The position numbers and the translations under genes were made by a program. DNA of 41,606 bases from a candidate division Zixibacteria bacterium RBG_16_53_22 (GTDB lineage Bacteria; Zixibacteria; MSB-5A5; UBA10806): positions 1-41,606 of the forward strand of contig MEWP01000008.1 of the NCBI GenBank assembly GCA_001775395.1, written 5' to 3'. Every line of letters starts with the position of its first letter. Position 1 is the stretch's first letter. The notes below the pieces were generated by a model. That model had not been told where the DNA came from. It ran no database searches and worked only from the letters and a program-made list of their open reading frames with translations. Below, piece after piece: positions 1-8,458 of this stretch.

Positions 1-2
1 AC

Positions 3-1193
3 CCCGGAAGCCACGATTTCAAGCAGGTCAAGGCGCTGTTGGATCAGGCTGTTGCCAAATCCGAAGGCGAAATCGAGATTGGGCTCCTGGCACCGGCATC
101 GGGCAATTACCAGGAATATGGCCGTTCCATGATAGAGGCGGCCAGGCTGGCCATGCAGGAGATTCCGAGAGACTCGGTCAAAATCGAGCTTTCAATCAAG
201 GATACTCAGGGCAGCCCCATAATCGCAGCCGACATGGCCAATGTAATCAGTGAGGAAGAGCCGATCGCGGTTGTTGGGCCGTTGCGATCGGAGTCGGCCA
301 TAAGCGCCGCGATCGTGCTCAACGAGCGCGGCATTCCGATAATCACACCCACGCCCTCCGAGGCCGGGATTGCAAAAATCGGTCCCAATGTATTCCAGAT
401 TTCATCCCCAATCGAGGAGATAGGACGCGCTATCGCCGAATACGCGGTCGTGGAACTGGGGATCAGGGAATTTGCCATAATTGCGCCTGACGATGCCGGT
501 GGAACGAAGATCGCCAATTCTTTTTCCAAGCTTGTTTACGAACTTGGCGGCGACGTTGTCCTGACGACATATTACACGTCGGGAATATCCGATTTCAAGG
601 GGCAACTCGGACCATTGCGCGATATCCTCCTTGTCAAGACTCAAAGTCAGCTTGCCGCCGGCATCCTTGACAGCGCCGATTTCCGGGATCCAAAAAGGGA
701 TACGCTCCTTTCTGCAGAAGATTGGCCGGTTAGACTGGGTGGCCTGTTTCTTCCCGGCGATCCCGAAGACCTGAAGCTCTTGATACCCCAGGTAAAATAT
801 CATGTCATCAGAACACAGCTTCTGGGCAGCGACGGCTGGGATTCCGAGAAGCTTCTGCGTGAGGTCGACTCTTATGTGAGCGGCGCCATTTTCGCTACGG
901 ATTTTCGCGCTCGACCCGATAATCCCGATTGGGCTCAATTCGATAAATCGTTTTCCGCCGCCTACAACCATTCCCCGGACCGGGTGGCCGCCTTAACCTA
1001 CGATGCTGTCCGCATGGTGATAAGGGGCATCCTCGAGGGCAACCGCAATGCCGACGACATGCGCCAATACTTGAACCGTCTCGAAGATTACCAGGGCGTT
1101 TCCGGCTCCATCTCGTTTAATGGCCGAGACCGCGCCAACAACGGTGTGGCCATTTATTCGGTCGATGGCAGAAAGTTGGCCGAAGGAAAATGA
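3..1193 (+). CDS. Periplasmic ligand-binding protein (Peripla_BP_6 / LivK type), 5' end outside window
   Basis: The reading frame is open to the left edge (PGSHDFKQVKALLDQAV...), so the gene starts upstream; the TTG at 39 is only the first start-like codon inside the window. The visible 396 residues form one type I periplasmic-binding fold. They begin with a typical IGLLAPASG strand-loop, followed by YGRSMIEAARLA, a VVGPLRSESA segment and IITPTPSE. This is the layout of branched-chain amino-acid binding proteins (Peripla_BP_6). The lost N-terminus may carry a signal peptide and perhaps TPR-like helices, since the residues before the fold look helical. No transporter permease is adjacent, so a sensing or cell-envelope role is as likely as uptake. 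The stop overlaps the larE start (ATGA), so the two are probably co-translated. Confidence 0.8.
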   Translation, partial: PGSHDFKQVKALLDQAVAKSEGEIEIGLLAPASGNYQEYGRSMIEAARLAMQEIPRDSVKIELSIKDTQGSPIIAADMANVISEEEPIAVVGPLRSESAISAAIVLNERGIPIITPTPSEAGIAKIGPNVFQISSPIEEIGRAIAEYAVVELGIREFAIIAPDDAGGTKIANSFSKLVYELGGDVVLTTYYTSGISDFKGQLGPLRDILLVKTQSQLAAGILDSADFRDPKRDTLLSAEDWPVRLGGLFLPGDPEDLKLLIPQVKYHVIRTQLLGSDGWDSEKLLREVDSYVSGAIFATDFRARPDNPDWAQFDKSFSAAYNHSPDRVAALTYDAVRMVIRGILEGNRNADDMRQYLNRLEDYQGVSGSISFNGRDRANNGVAIYSVDGRKLAEGK

Positions 1194-2032
1194 ATATGTT
1201 GATGATTGAAAATAAAATTGATGCTATAGCGACGCGCCTCAGGTCGCTGGGCCGGGTCGTGATCGGCTTTTCCGGGGGAATTGACTCCACGCTCGTCCTG
1301 AAGCTGGCAGTTGATGCGCTTGGGCCCGAGAATGTTTGGGCTGTCACCGGCGATTCCGAATCGCTCCTGCCCGAGGAGCTCGAGCAGTGCCGGGCGCTGG
1401 GTAGACAAATCGGGATACTGCAAGCGAACTTCATGGAAATTCGCACTAATGAACTCTCCGACCCAAAATACAGGGCCAATCCGATCGACCGCTGTTTTTA
1501 TTGCAAGCACGAGCTCTTTTCGCGCTTGCAGGAGATCGCCCGCCAGGTGGGAGCCTCATCTGTCCTCGATGGTTCCAACGCCGACGATAAGCGGGACTGG
1601 CGCCCCGGGCGTCGGGCGGCCGGCGAGCTTGGCGTGGTCTCGCCGCTGGCCGAGGCGAGTATCACCAAAGCGGAAATCCGCAATCTGGCGAAAATCCTGG
1701 GACTTCCTAATTGGAATAAGCCAGCCCTGGCTTGTCTCTCGTCGCGAATCCCATATGGCTCGGAGGTTACTGTGGAAAAGCTGAATCAGGTGGCCGAGGC
1801 TGAACGATTCCTGCGCTCGCTGGGATTCACTCAACTGCGAGTTCGCCACCACGATAAAATTGCGCGCATAGAATTATTGAAAGATGAAATGCCTCGCCTC
1901 AATGAGGCCGGATTGACAGAACGTATCGTATCAAGGCTTAAGGAGTTCGGATTCACCTATATTACAATTGACCTTCAGGGGTACCGCAGTGGCAGTATGA
2001 ACGAGGGATTAACAAAGGACCAGGATAAATGA
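1190..2032 (+). CDS. larE: ATP-dependent sacrificial sulfur transferase LarE
   Basis: The 280-residue product is a PP-loop ATP pyrophosphatase with SGGIDS at residues 28-33. The rest matches LarE, which adds sulfur to pyridinium-3,5-biscarboxylic acid mononucleotide during synthesis of the nickel-pincer cofactor of lactate racemase and related enzymes. Three cysteines stand out: C102 and C105 in RCFYCK, and C182 in ACLSSRIPYG. C182 sits where the sacrificial cysteine of the Lactobacillus enzyme lies. LarE proteins with the extra CxxC pair are thought to bind a [4Fe-4S] cluster and act catalytically, which I infer here. Neither larB, larC nor larA is in the window. The gene overlaps both neighbours by 4 bases (ATGA). 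Confidence 0.88.
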   Translation: MNMLMIENKIDAIATRLRSLGRVVIGFSGGIDSTLVLKLAVDALGPENVWAVTGDSESLLPEELEQCRALGRQIGILQANFMEIRTNELSDPKYRANPIDRCFYCKHELFSRLQEIARQVGASSVLDGSNADDKRDWRPGRRAAGELGVVSPLAEASITKAEIRNLAKILGLPNWNKPALACLSSRIPYGSEVTVEKLNQVAEAERFLRSLGFTQLRVRHHDKIARIELLKDEMPRLNEAGLTERIVSRLKEFGFTYITIDLQGYRSGSMNEGLTKDQDK

Positions 2033-2250
2033 GCGAGGATCAATCCAGGCGTGTCGCCCTGAAAGTCAGTATCGCCGGCCAGACTCATGACATCACATTC
2101 GATGAACTGACCTTATCGAACAACCTGGGGCTTGAGGCGTTGGTTACGCTTTTGGTCGAGAAGGGGATTTTCAAGCCCGATGAATTGCAGGGCATGATGG
2201 ACCGCATCCGTCGCGACCGCTACCGTGGCTCGGAAGATATAAAAGAGTGA
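2029..2250 (+). CDS. Small hypothetical protein, 73 aa
   Basis: The ATG overlaps the larE stop (ATGA) and the stop touches the next ATG (TGATG), so the gene is translationally coupled on both sides. The protein is charged and soluble, with no signal peptide or membrane span. It has a short beta-rich start (VALKVSIAGQTHDITF) and then helices ending in a basic segment (MMDRIRRDRYR). I do not recognise the family. The tight packing between larE and the next gene argues for a real gene rather than a chance frame. Confidence 0.6.
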   Translation: MSEDQSRRVALKVSIAGQTHDITFDELTLSNNLGLEALVTLLVEKGIFKPDELQGMMDRIRRDRYRGSEDIKE

Positions 2251-2729
2251 TGGAATCCCTCGCATGGAAATCGCACCCCGCCCGCGAACGCCCGCTGGCA
2301 ACGGCCTTCGTGGTGATATTTGTCGCGGTCATCATGAGCATGGTCTATTACGTCATGGATAGAAGCATTTTCATGATGGCGTTGGCCGGGCTGATTTTCA
2401 CGGTCTCGCTCTCGACATTCTTTTTTCCAACCACATACACTATCGATGATAACAAGGTCACAATCAAATATTCATTTTCGGCTAAAGAGCGCAACCTGTC
2501 TGCTTTTCGGAAGGCTTTTCCGGAGACGCGCGGAATCCTGCTCTCGCCCTACCTTTCACCAACCAGGCTCGAGAATTTCCGCGGTTTCTATCTTCGCTAC
2601 GGCAAGGGCAACAAGGCCGAGGTAGACTCATTCGTGACGATGCTGCTGGATAAGCAGCGGCAGCGGACGGAACTCGAATCGACCCCAGAACGGGCCCGTC
2701 CGGACGAGGTTAGCCCCGATGCCGTTTAA
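2250..2729 (+). CDS. Hypothetical membrane protein with two N-terminal spans
   Basis: The ATG at 2250 directly overlaps the stop of the gene before (TGATG); a GTG at 2247 is possible but less likely. The product is about 159 residues. Two adjacent hydrophobic spans (about residues 20-36 and 41-58) are followed by a cytosolic part with TIDDNKVTIKYSFSAKERNLS, which resembles the membrane-bound bacterial PH-like (YdbS/DUF304-style) pattern, but the match is weak. The C-terminus is polar and low in complexity. It overlaps the next gene by 11 bases. The function is unknown. Confidence 0.65.
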   Translation: MESLAWKSHPARERPLATAFVVIFVAVIMSMVYYVMDRSIFMMALAGLIFTVSLSTFFFPTTYTIDDNKVTIKYSFSAKERNLSAFRKAFPETRGILLSPYLSPTRLENFRGFYLRYGKGNKAEVDSFVTMLLDKQRQRTELESTPERARPDEVSPDAV

Positions 2730-3123
2730 GACGCCGCTTGGGGGACATGAACTCCCTCACGATAAAGATGTCCTCACGCCCGAGGAACAGGAGCTCATGC
2801 GCAAGCTCGCCCAAAAGGTGGTCGACTGGCAGATGACAGTGCCGGCCATTCTGTTTCTGGAGTCGACCAAGCCGCTCAGCTATATCGGTACACAGGTGAT
2901 GGTCTTTTTCGAGCCGTTTGTCAGCGCCATTTTCGATGTCAAGGACTACAACCTTTTCCGCCAGATGATGGAAAACCGCGATAATGTCGAGCGGCTATTG
3001 CAGAAAATCGAGGAGCTCGACGCTATCCAGCAGGAGAAGGAGCGCGAACAGAAACGCCTCCTGAAAGCCGATAGGAAGGCCGGACATAAACGCAGTATCT
3101 GGCGCTGGCTTTTCGGCCGGTAG
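2719..3123 (+). CDS. Hypothetical helical protein, 134 aa
   Basis: The ATG lies inside the end of the previous gene, the fifth overlapping or touching gene in this operon. The protein starts with an acidic helix (LTPEEQELMRKLAQKVVDW), then has a mildly hydrophobic middle (VPAILFLE, QVMVFFEPFVSAIF) that could sit against a membrane. It ends in a long charged coiled-coil-like helix (residues about 85-120) and a basic RSIWRWLFGR tail. I do not recognise a named domain. A peripheral membrane role next to the two-span protein before it is an inference from context only. Confidence 0.6.
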   Translation: MPFKTPLGGHELPHDKDVLTPEEQELMRKLAQKVVDWQMTVPAILFLESTKPLSYIGTQVMVFFEPFVSAIFDVKDYNLFRQMMENRDNVERLLQKIEELDAIQQEKEREQKRLLKADRKAGHKRSIWRWLFGR

Positions 3124-3145
3124 GAGATTTTTATTCTTTGTAGGT

Positions 3146-3198
3146 AAGACCCGTGCTTGCCCCTGCCGAGGCCATTTGGCCGAGTGCGGGGTGGTCTT
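3146..3198. repeat. REP-like hairpin with CGAG-hairpin-CGAG core
   Basis: AAGACC at 3146-3151 pairs with GGTCTT at 3193-3198. CCCC at 3160-3163 pairs with GGGG at 3188-3191. The centre reads CGAG, GCC, ATTT, GGC, CGAG (3167-3184). The same core and the preceding GTAGGT occur in the REP left of the RAYT gene at 26131. No T-run follows, so this is not a simple terminator. Confidence 0.6.
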
Positions 3199-3359
3199 GG
3201 CTCTTTTATTTTTTAATCCCTCGGAATAGAAGACTTCTTTATTTTTGTATAGAAAAATATCAGACTTCAGAAGACGCTATACACGCATAGGCATGCCGAC
3301 ACTTTTTCCGCTTGAAGAGGCACGCTGATTGCCCTTTTCATAAATAATGTCCCTCGTAT

Positions 3360-3394
3360 AAACAAAAGCCGTCGGGTCAGGCGACCCCGACGGC
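3360..3394 (-). terminator. Rho-independent terminator of the PLP enzyme gene
   Basis: Read on the minus strand, GCCGTCGGG and CCCGACGGC (arms 3386-3394 and 3368-3376 on plus) form a 9-bp GC-rich stem followed at once by TTTTGTTTAT. It lies about 60 bases past the stop of the minus-strand gene at 3455. Confidence 0.75.
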
Positions 3395-3414
3395 ACGTGA
3401 ATAATCATATGAAT

Positions 3415-3438
3415 GCGTCAGGTCTGAGGACCTGACGC
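3415..3438. repeat. Perfect palindrome GCGTCAGGTC-TGAG-GACCTGACGC
   Basis: The arms are 10 bases, the loop 4. The right half plus flank (3425-3445) recurs with 18 of 21 matches at 39087-39107, and the GTCAGGT arm recurs in the palindrome at 38973-38994. This marks it as a dispersed element rather than a local terminator. Confidence 0.6.
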
Positions 3439-3454
3439 CACCCGGAAGCATTCC

Positions 3455-4732
3455 CTACATTTTCGCCAGCGCTTGATCGAGATCAGCAATGATGTCCCTG
3501 GGGTCCTCGAGGCCGACCGAGATGCGAATCAGCGAATCGGTCAGACCGACCTTCCGGCACATCTCCTCGGGCAGGTTCTGATGCGTCATCTGGCGTGGAT
3601 GCGAGATCAACGTCTCGGTCCCGCCCAGGCTGACCGCCAACCGGCAGACCCTGACATTGTTCAAGACTCGGAAAGCCTCGGCCTTGCCGCCCTTGATATT
3701 GAATGAGATCAGCGCGCCGGGACCGCAGCATTGTTTCTTGTAGATAGCGTATTGCGGATCGGATTTTTCCAGGAGACCTGAGTATATCACTTTGGCCACC
3801 TTGGGATGATCCTTGAGGAATTCAGCTACCAGCATGGCGTTCTCGGATGATTTGCGCATCCGGATATCGACTGTCTCCAATGAACGCGCGATAAGCCAAC
3901 AACAGAACGGGTCTGTGGTCGGCCCCAGCACCGAGCGGTAAGACTTAACCTTCGTCATCTCGCTCTTCTTGCCCACCACGAACCCGCCTATCAGGTCGGA
4001 GTGCCCGCCGATGAACTTGGTGGCCGAATAAACGACCAAGTCGGCGCCCAGCGGAAAACAATGCTGGAAAACCGGCCCCATGAAGGTGTTATCAACCGCG
4101 ACCAGAATACGCCCATTGGATTTCTCATACTTCTTGGCCAGTTCAGCTATGGCCGCGATATCGGTATGCACGATAGATGGGTTAGCGGGAGTCTCGATAA
4201 ACAGCATGGCGACATGCCCCTTGTGCTTCTCAATGGCCTGCTGGTACTCCTCGGGATCGGATGAAAAAACCGCCTGAGCCTTGATCCCGAATTTTGAGAG
4301 GACATCTTCGAATAGATGCTCGGTGGCGCCGTATATCGGGAAAGAATAGATAATAACATCGCCCGGTTTCAGAAGCGCCAGGCACATAGTCGAGATGGCT
4401 GACATGCCCGAGGGCAGGACGGCGGCGGCCTCGGCGCCCGGTTCGAAAACCATCAGCTTGTCCTCGACAATCTCCATATTGGGATTGTTCATTCGCGAAT
4501 AGATAAGGCCCAGCTCGGCTCCGTCGCCACGGGCCTCGGGGTGATTTTGAAGATAAAAGAACCTCTCACCTTCCTCGGCGGTCTTGAATAGGAATGTCGA
4601 TGTCGGGAAGATCGGGACCTTGACCGACATCTCGGATAGCTCCGGGTCATACCCGGCGCTTAAGACTCTGGTTTGAGGCTGGCATTCGGGAAGGACCGAT
4701 TTCCACCACTGCTTCTTATTTTCACCGTGCAC
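3455..4732 (-). CDS. Cys/Met metabolism PLP-dependent enzyme (cystathionine gamma-synthase / methionine gamma-lyase family)
   Basis: The 425-residue protein has the family landmarks in order: IYSRMNNPN (77-85), PSGMSAI (107-113) that grips the phosphate, VDNTF (213-217), and YSATKFIGGHSDL (235-247) with the PLP-binding Lys239. The C-terminal part has SLGGTETLISHP, also typical. Family members act in trans-sulfuration or in cleavage of methionine or cystathionine. The exact substrate cannot be read from sequence; the position of the methionine gamma-lyase cysteine near SGM is not Cys here, which makes a synthase or cystathionine lyase role somewhat more likely. The start is GTG at 4732 behind GAGG. 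The gene stands alone, with a candidate promoter at 4796-4824 and a terminator at 3360-3394. Confidence 0.85.
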   Translation of the reverse strand: MHGENKKQWWKSVLPECQPQTRVLSAGYDPELSEMSVKVPIFPTSTFLFKTAEEGERFFYLQNHPEARGDGAELGLIYSRMNNPNMEIVEDKLMVFEPGAEAAAVLPSGMSAISTMCLALLKPGDVIIYSFPIYGATEHLFEDVLSKFGIKAQAVFSSDPEEYQQAIEKHKGHVAMLFIETPANPSIVHTDIAAIAELAKKYEKSNGRILVAVDNTFMGPVFQHCFPLGADLVVYSATKFIGGHSDLIGGFVVGKKSEMTKVKSYRSVLGPTTDPFCCWLIARSLETVDIRMRKSSENAMLVAEFLKDHPKVAKVIYSGLLEKSDPQYAIYKKQCCGPGALISFNIKGGKAEAFRVLNNVRVCRLAVSLGGTETLISHPRQMTHQNLPEEMCRKVGLTDSLIRISVGLEDPRDIIADLDQALAKM

Positions 4733-4795
4733 AAATTACCTCGCATCTCAAGGAAAGTTAAATTCGAAACGTCCAAATCAAAATGAAGGCGTTGG

Positions 4796-4824
4796 AATAT
4801 ATGAATTTTGGTTCGATGGGGCAA
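4796..4824 (-). promoter_or_regulatory. Candidate sigma70 promoter for the PLP enzyme gene
   Basis: On the minus strand TTGCCC (4824-4819) and TATATT (4801-4796) are 17 bases apart, giving a leader of about 55 bases to the GTG at 4732. Pattern match only. Confidence 0.4.
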
Positions 4825-4871
4825 ATAAAATGCGTGAATTGGGCGGAAAGCATGCCACCCCGGATTGTAGG

Positions 4872-4997
4872 CTACTTGATCAACAGCATCTTCCTGGCTT
4901 TGGAGAACTCATCCGCCTTGATGCGATAGAAATAGATACCCGAGGGTAGCTGACCGGTGTCCGACGCCGCGCGGTTGGCGCCGGCGATTAGTCTCCG
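4872..4997 (-). pseudogene. Remnant of a T9SS/Por-type C-terminal sorting tail
   Basis: The minus strand encodes 41 residues with no start codon, bounded upstream by a stop at 4998-5000. The core, TGQLPSGIYFYRIKA, then FSKARKMLLIK and a stop, is the usual end of proteins with a FlgD-like/Por secretion tail. Compare GSGVYYARL and ISKKMLLVR at the end of the intact gene at 20773. It lies just past the stop of the LVIVD gene (5018), in a different arrangement from that gene's dockerin-like end. Most likely it is what is left of an older secreted-protein gene, or of a tail exchange. Confidence 0.7.
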
Positions 4998-5017
4998 CTA
5001 GTGGCGGTGCAAGCGAC

Positions 5018-7099
5018 TTACTGTGTAGATGGTGGGCAACTCGGACAATTGAGCAACGTCGATTGGAGCCCCTTGAGATAAGTCACTAAGTAGGTTATGT
5101 CCACGCCATTAAAGGCACAGTTGCCATTGACGTCCCCGGCGGCGAAGAAAGGGAACTGCAAAGGACAAATGTTACAAGAGCCAGGTGGCGCCCCTTCACC
5201 GCTGAGATAGTTGATGCCATAGACGACATCTGCACAGTCAGCCACGCCACTTCCATTTATATCGCCAGGGAGATAGTTGCAGCTCGTTCTTATGGTTATG
5301 AGAGAATAGGTGTCGGCCACATAGGCATAGGGCCCCGAGACGAAAACGCCCTCGGCAATGCCTGGCGTGTGATAACTTCCTGCTGCTGATGGATCTGCCG
5401 GATTGAAGATATTGATAATCTGCAGCCCGGAATAGAAATCCGCCACATAAGCGTAGGAGCCGGAGATTGATACACTGTTAGCAAAGGATGGGGTATCATG
5501 ACTTGCCGCCAAAATCGGATTAGCGGGATTGCTGATATCAATAATCTGCAGGCCACGACGATAATCAGCCACATAGGCGTAGGAACCGGCGACGAAAATC
5601 CCTACGGCATTGCCCGGGGTGTCCCAACTTCCCGCTAAAGTAGGATGAGATGGATAGCCGATACTGATTATCAGCAGGCTGAGATCATCGGCCACATAGG
5701 CGTAGGAGCCTGCCACGAAGACTCCCCAGGCATTACCGGGTGTGTCATATCTTCCTGCAAATGACGGATTAGCCGGTTCGCGGATATTGATAATTTCAAG
5801 ACCCCAATCCCAATCGACCACATAGGCGTAGTTTCCGGCCACGGAAACCCCACAGGCACTGCCCGGCGTTTCATAGCTTCCCGCCAATGCCGGGTTGGCT
5901 GGATCGCCGATGTTTATGACCTGCAGACCAGAGTGGTAATCGGCGACATAAGCATAAGAACCAGAGGCAAAAACGTCTAGGGCATAGCTTGGCGTATCAT
6001 AGGATCCCATGAACAGCGGATCGGCCGGAATGCCAATATTGATGATTTGTAGACCGGAACCGCCAGCGGCCACATAGGCGTAAGAACCGGAAGCAAAAAC
6101 GCCTTGGGCATTATCAGGCGTTTCATACATTCCTTCCAATAGCGGATCAGCAGGATCTGAGATATTTATAATCTGCAAACCTGAATTCCCGTCAGCCCCG
6201 AAGGCGTAAGAACCGGAGACGAAAATACCGTGAGCAACGCCTGGCGTGTTATATCTTCCCGCCAATGACGGGTTGGGCGGATCGCTGATATTGATAACTT
6301 CAAGACCCCAAAACCGATCGGCCACAAAAGCATAGGAGCCGGAGATGAAAACACCCTCAGCCTCGCCCGGGGTGTCATAGCTTCCATCCAATGATGGATT
6401 TGCAGGATTGTTGATGTTAATCATCAGCAGACCAAAATAGTAATCGGTCACATAGGCCCAGGAGTCAGAGACAAAGACGCTCCAGGCATATTCTAGCGTA
6501 TAACAGCTTCCCTCCAATGACGGATTTGTCGGATTGCTGATGTTGATAATTTGTAGACCGGAAGTGCCATCGGCCACATAAGCGTAAGGACCGGAGACGA
6601 AAACATCCTCAGCATTGTCTGGAGTGTCATAGCTTCCCGCTAAAGTCGGATAGGTTGGATTTGAGATATTGACTATCTGCAAACCTGAATTGCCATCAGC
6701 TATATATGCATAAGAGCCGGAGACGAAAACACTACGAACATAGCCTGGCGTATCAAAGCTTCCCGCTGCTACCGGATAGACTGGATTACTAATATTCATT
6801 ATCCGCAGACCTGAAGTATCAGCCATATAGGCATAGGAACCCGAGACCTCGATTCTCCTTTTTGAGAGCCCTGATAGAGAGCCCTCAATATAAAGCTGAC
6901 TCGCAAATGCGGGGGCATGCAGATTTGAAATATCGAGAATAACCAAGCCATCTACAAATGCGCAGTAAGCATAATTCCCCACCACTTCCACATCCATCAC
7001 CCCGGTCCAGAGGGTAGAGCTGATGTATTCAATCTCCTGGGCCGGCAGTAAGCTGGACACTGCAACGATCACACACAGAGCCAAACATACTGTTTTCAT
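5018..7099 (-). CDS. Secreted LVIVD-repeat beta-propeller protein with dockerin-like C-terminus
   Basis: A signal peptide (MKTVCLALCVIVAVSSLLPAQ) leads a chain of about 14 tandem repeats of about 42 residues, each close to YDTPG..xGVFVSGSYAYVAD, then SGLQIINIS and NPxNPSLAG. This is the LVIVD repeat, which folds into beta-propeller blades. The last about 85 residues hold two EF-hand-like dockerin motifs (PGDINGSGVADCADV and AGDVNGNCAFNGVDI) with conserved cysteines and a CPSCPP end. The same end is found on the two BNR proteins at 16631 and 18695. The protein should be exported and bind calcium; ligand or partner is unknown. The start is the ATG behind GGAGG. The upstream leader carries a small GGCAC-GTGCC hairpin (7123-7137). 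Confidence 0.88.
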   Translation of the reverse strand: MKTVCLALCVIVAVSSLLPAQEIEYISSTLWTGVMDVEVVGNYAYCAFVDGLVILDISNLHAPAFASQLYIEGSLSGLSKRRIEVSGSYAYMADTSGLRIMNISNPVYPVAAGSFDTPGYVRSVFVSGSYAYIADGNSGLQIVNISNPTYPTLAGSYDTPDNAEDVFVSGPYAYVADGTSGLQIINISNPTNPSLEGSCYTLEYAWSVFVSDSWAYVTDYYFGLLMININNPANPSLDGSYDTPGEAEGVFISGSYAFVADRFWGLEVINISDPPNPSLAGRYNTPGVAHGIFVSGSYAFGADGNSGLQIINISDPADPLLEGMYETPDNAQGVFASGSYAYVAAGGSGLQIINIGIPADPLFMGSYDTPSYALDVFASGSYAYVADYHSGLQVINIGDPANPALAGSYETPGSACGVSVAGNYAYVVDWDWGLEIINIREPANPSFAGRYDTPGNAWGVFVAGSYAYVADDLSLLIISIGYPSHPTLAGSWDTPGNAVGIFVAGSYAYVADYRRGLQIIDISNPANPILAASHDTPSFANSVSISGSYAYVADFYSGLQIINIFNPADPSAAGSYHTPGIAEGVFVSGPYAYVADTYSLITIRTSCNYLPGDINGSGVADCADVVYGINYLSGEGAPPGSCNICPLQFPFFAAGDVNGNCAFNGVDITYLVTYLKGLQSTLLNCPSCPPSTQ

Positions 7100-7479
7100 A
7101 ATCGGCCTCCGCTGTCACGGGCGGCACAAATGGTGCCTTTTTAGTGTCAACTGAGAAATGATATCCCGAATAAAGCTAGAGTGAAGAGGTGGCGAATGTC
7201 AACATAATTCTGCCGCAGGCATCTCAAAAGGCCTGGCACCTGACAAAAATCTATTGGTTTCTTTCTTTCCGGCTCAAAAATAGACGTCGTGCGTAAAAGG
7301 GTCTGTTCGGCTCGAAGAGCCGGGGATGCCGGTCATGGCTTCCCGGATACGGCCGAAAATACTGGAAATTTCACGGGCAGTATTGTATTTTATCGGTTTC
7401 GAAAATCGATGCAAGTGATCGATTCTTGAAGACTGGGATAATTACCGTTAACTCTAAACAGAATTAGAAAGGTATCGCA
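7100..7479. other. Divergent intergenic region between LVIVD gene and gldA-like gene
   Basis: This space of about 380 bases holds no credible gene. Visible items are a hairpin at 7123-7137 in the leader of the minus-strand gene, a GGCACCTGAC half-site at 7235-7244 matching the palindrome arm at 38985-38994, a 6-bp hairpin CGGCTC-GAA-GAGCCG at 7308-7322 with no T-run, and the inverted repeat with extended -10 listed separately at 7404-7442. Confidence 0.5.
7404..7442 (+). promoter_or_regulatory. Candidate extended -10 promoter with operator-like inverted repeat
   Basis: AATCGAT (7404-7410) and ATCGATT (7418-7424) form a perfect 7-bp inverted repeat with a 7-base spacer. TGG-GATAAT (7434-7442) looks like an extended -10 box, about 37 bases before the ATG at 7480. 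The repeat covers the -35 area, so a regulator bound there could control the ABC operon. Pattern-based inference. Confidence 0.4.
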
Positions 7480-8448
<969 letters not shown>

Positions 8449-8458
8449 GAGAGATAAA

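Noticed and set aside
5296-6387. Series of open frames on the minus strand within the LVIVD gene
   Set aside because: They are out-of-frame readings of the 126-base coding repeat and give arginine/proline-rich nonsense that copies itself with the repeat.
5330-6850. Regular repeats resembling a CRISPR array
   Set aside because: The period is 126 bases, the repeats are imperfect and keep one reading frame, so they are coding repeats; there are no cas genes.
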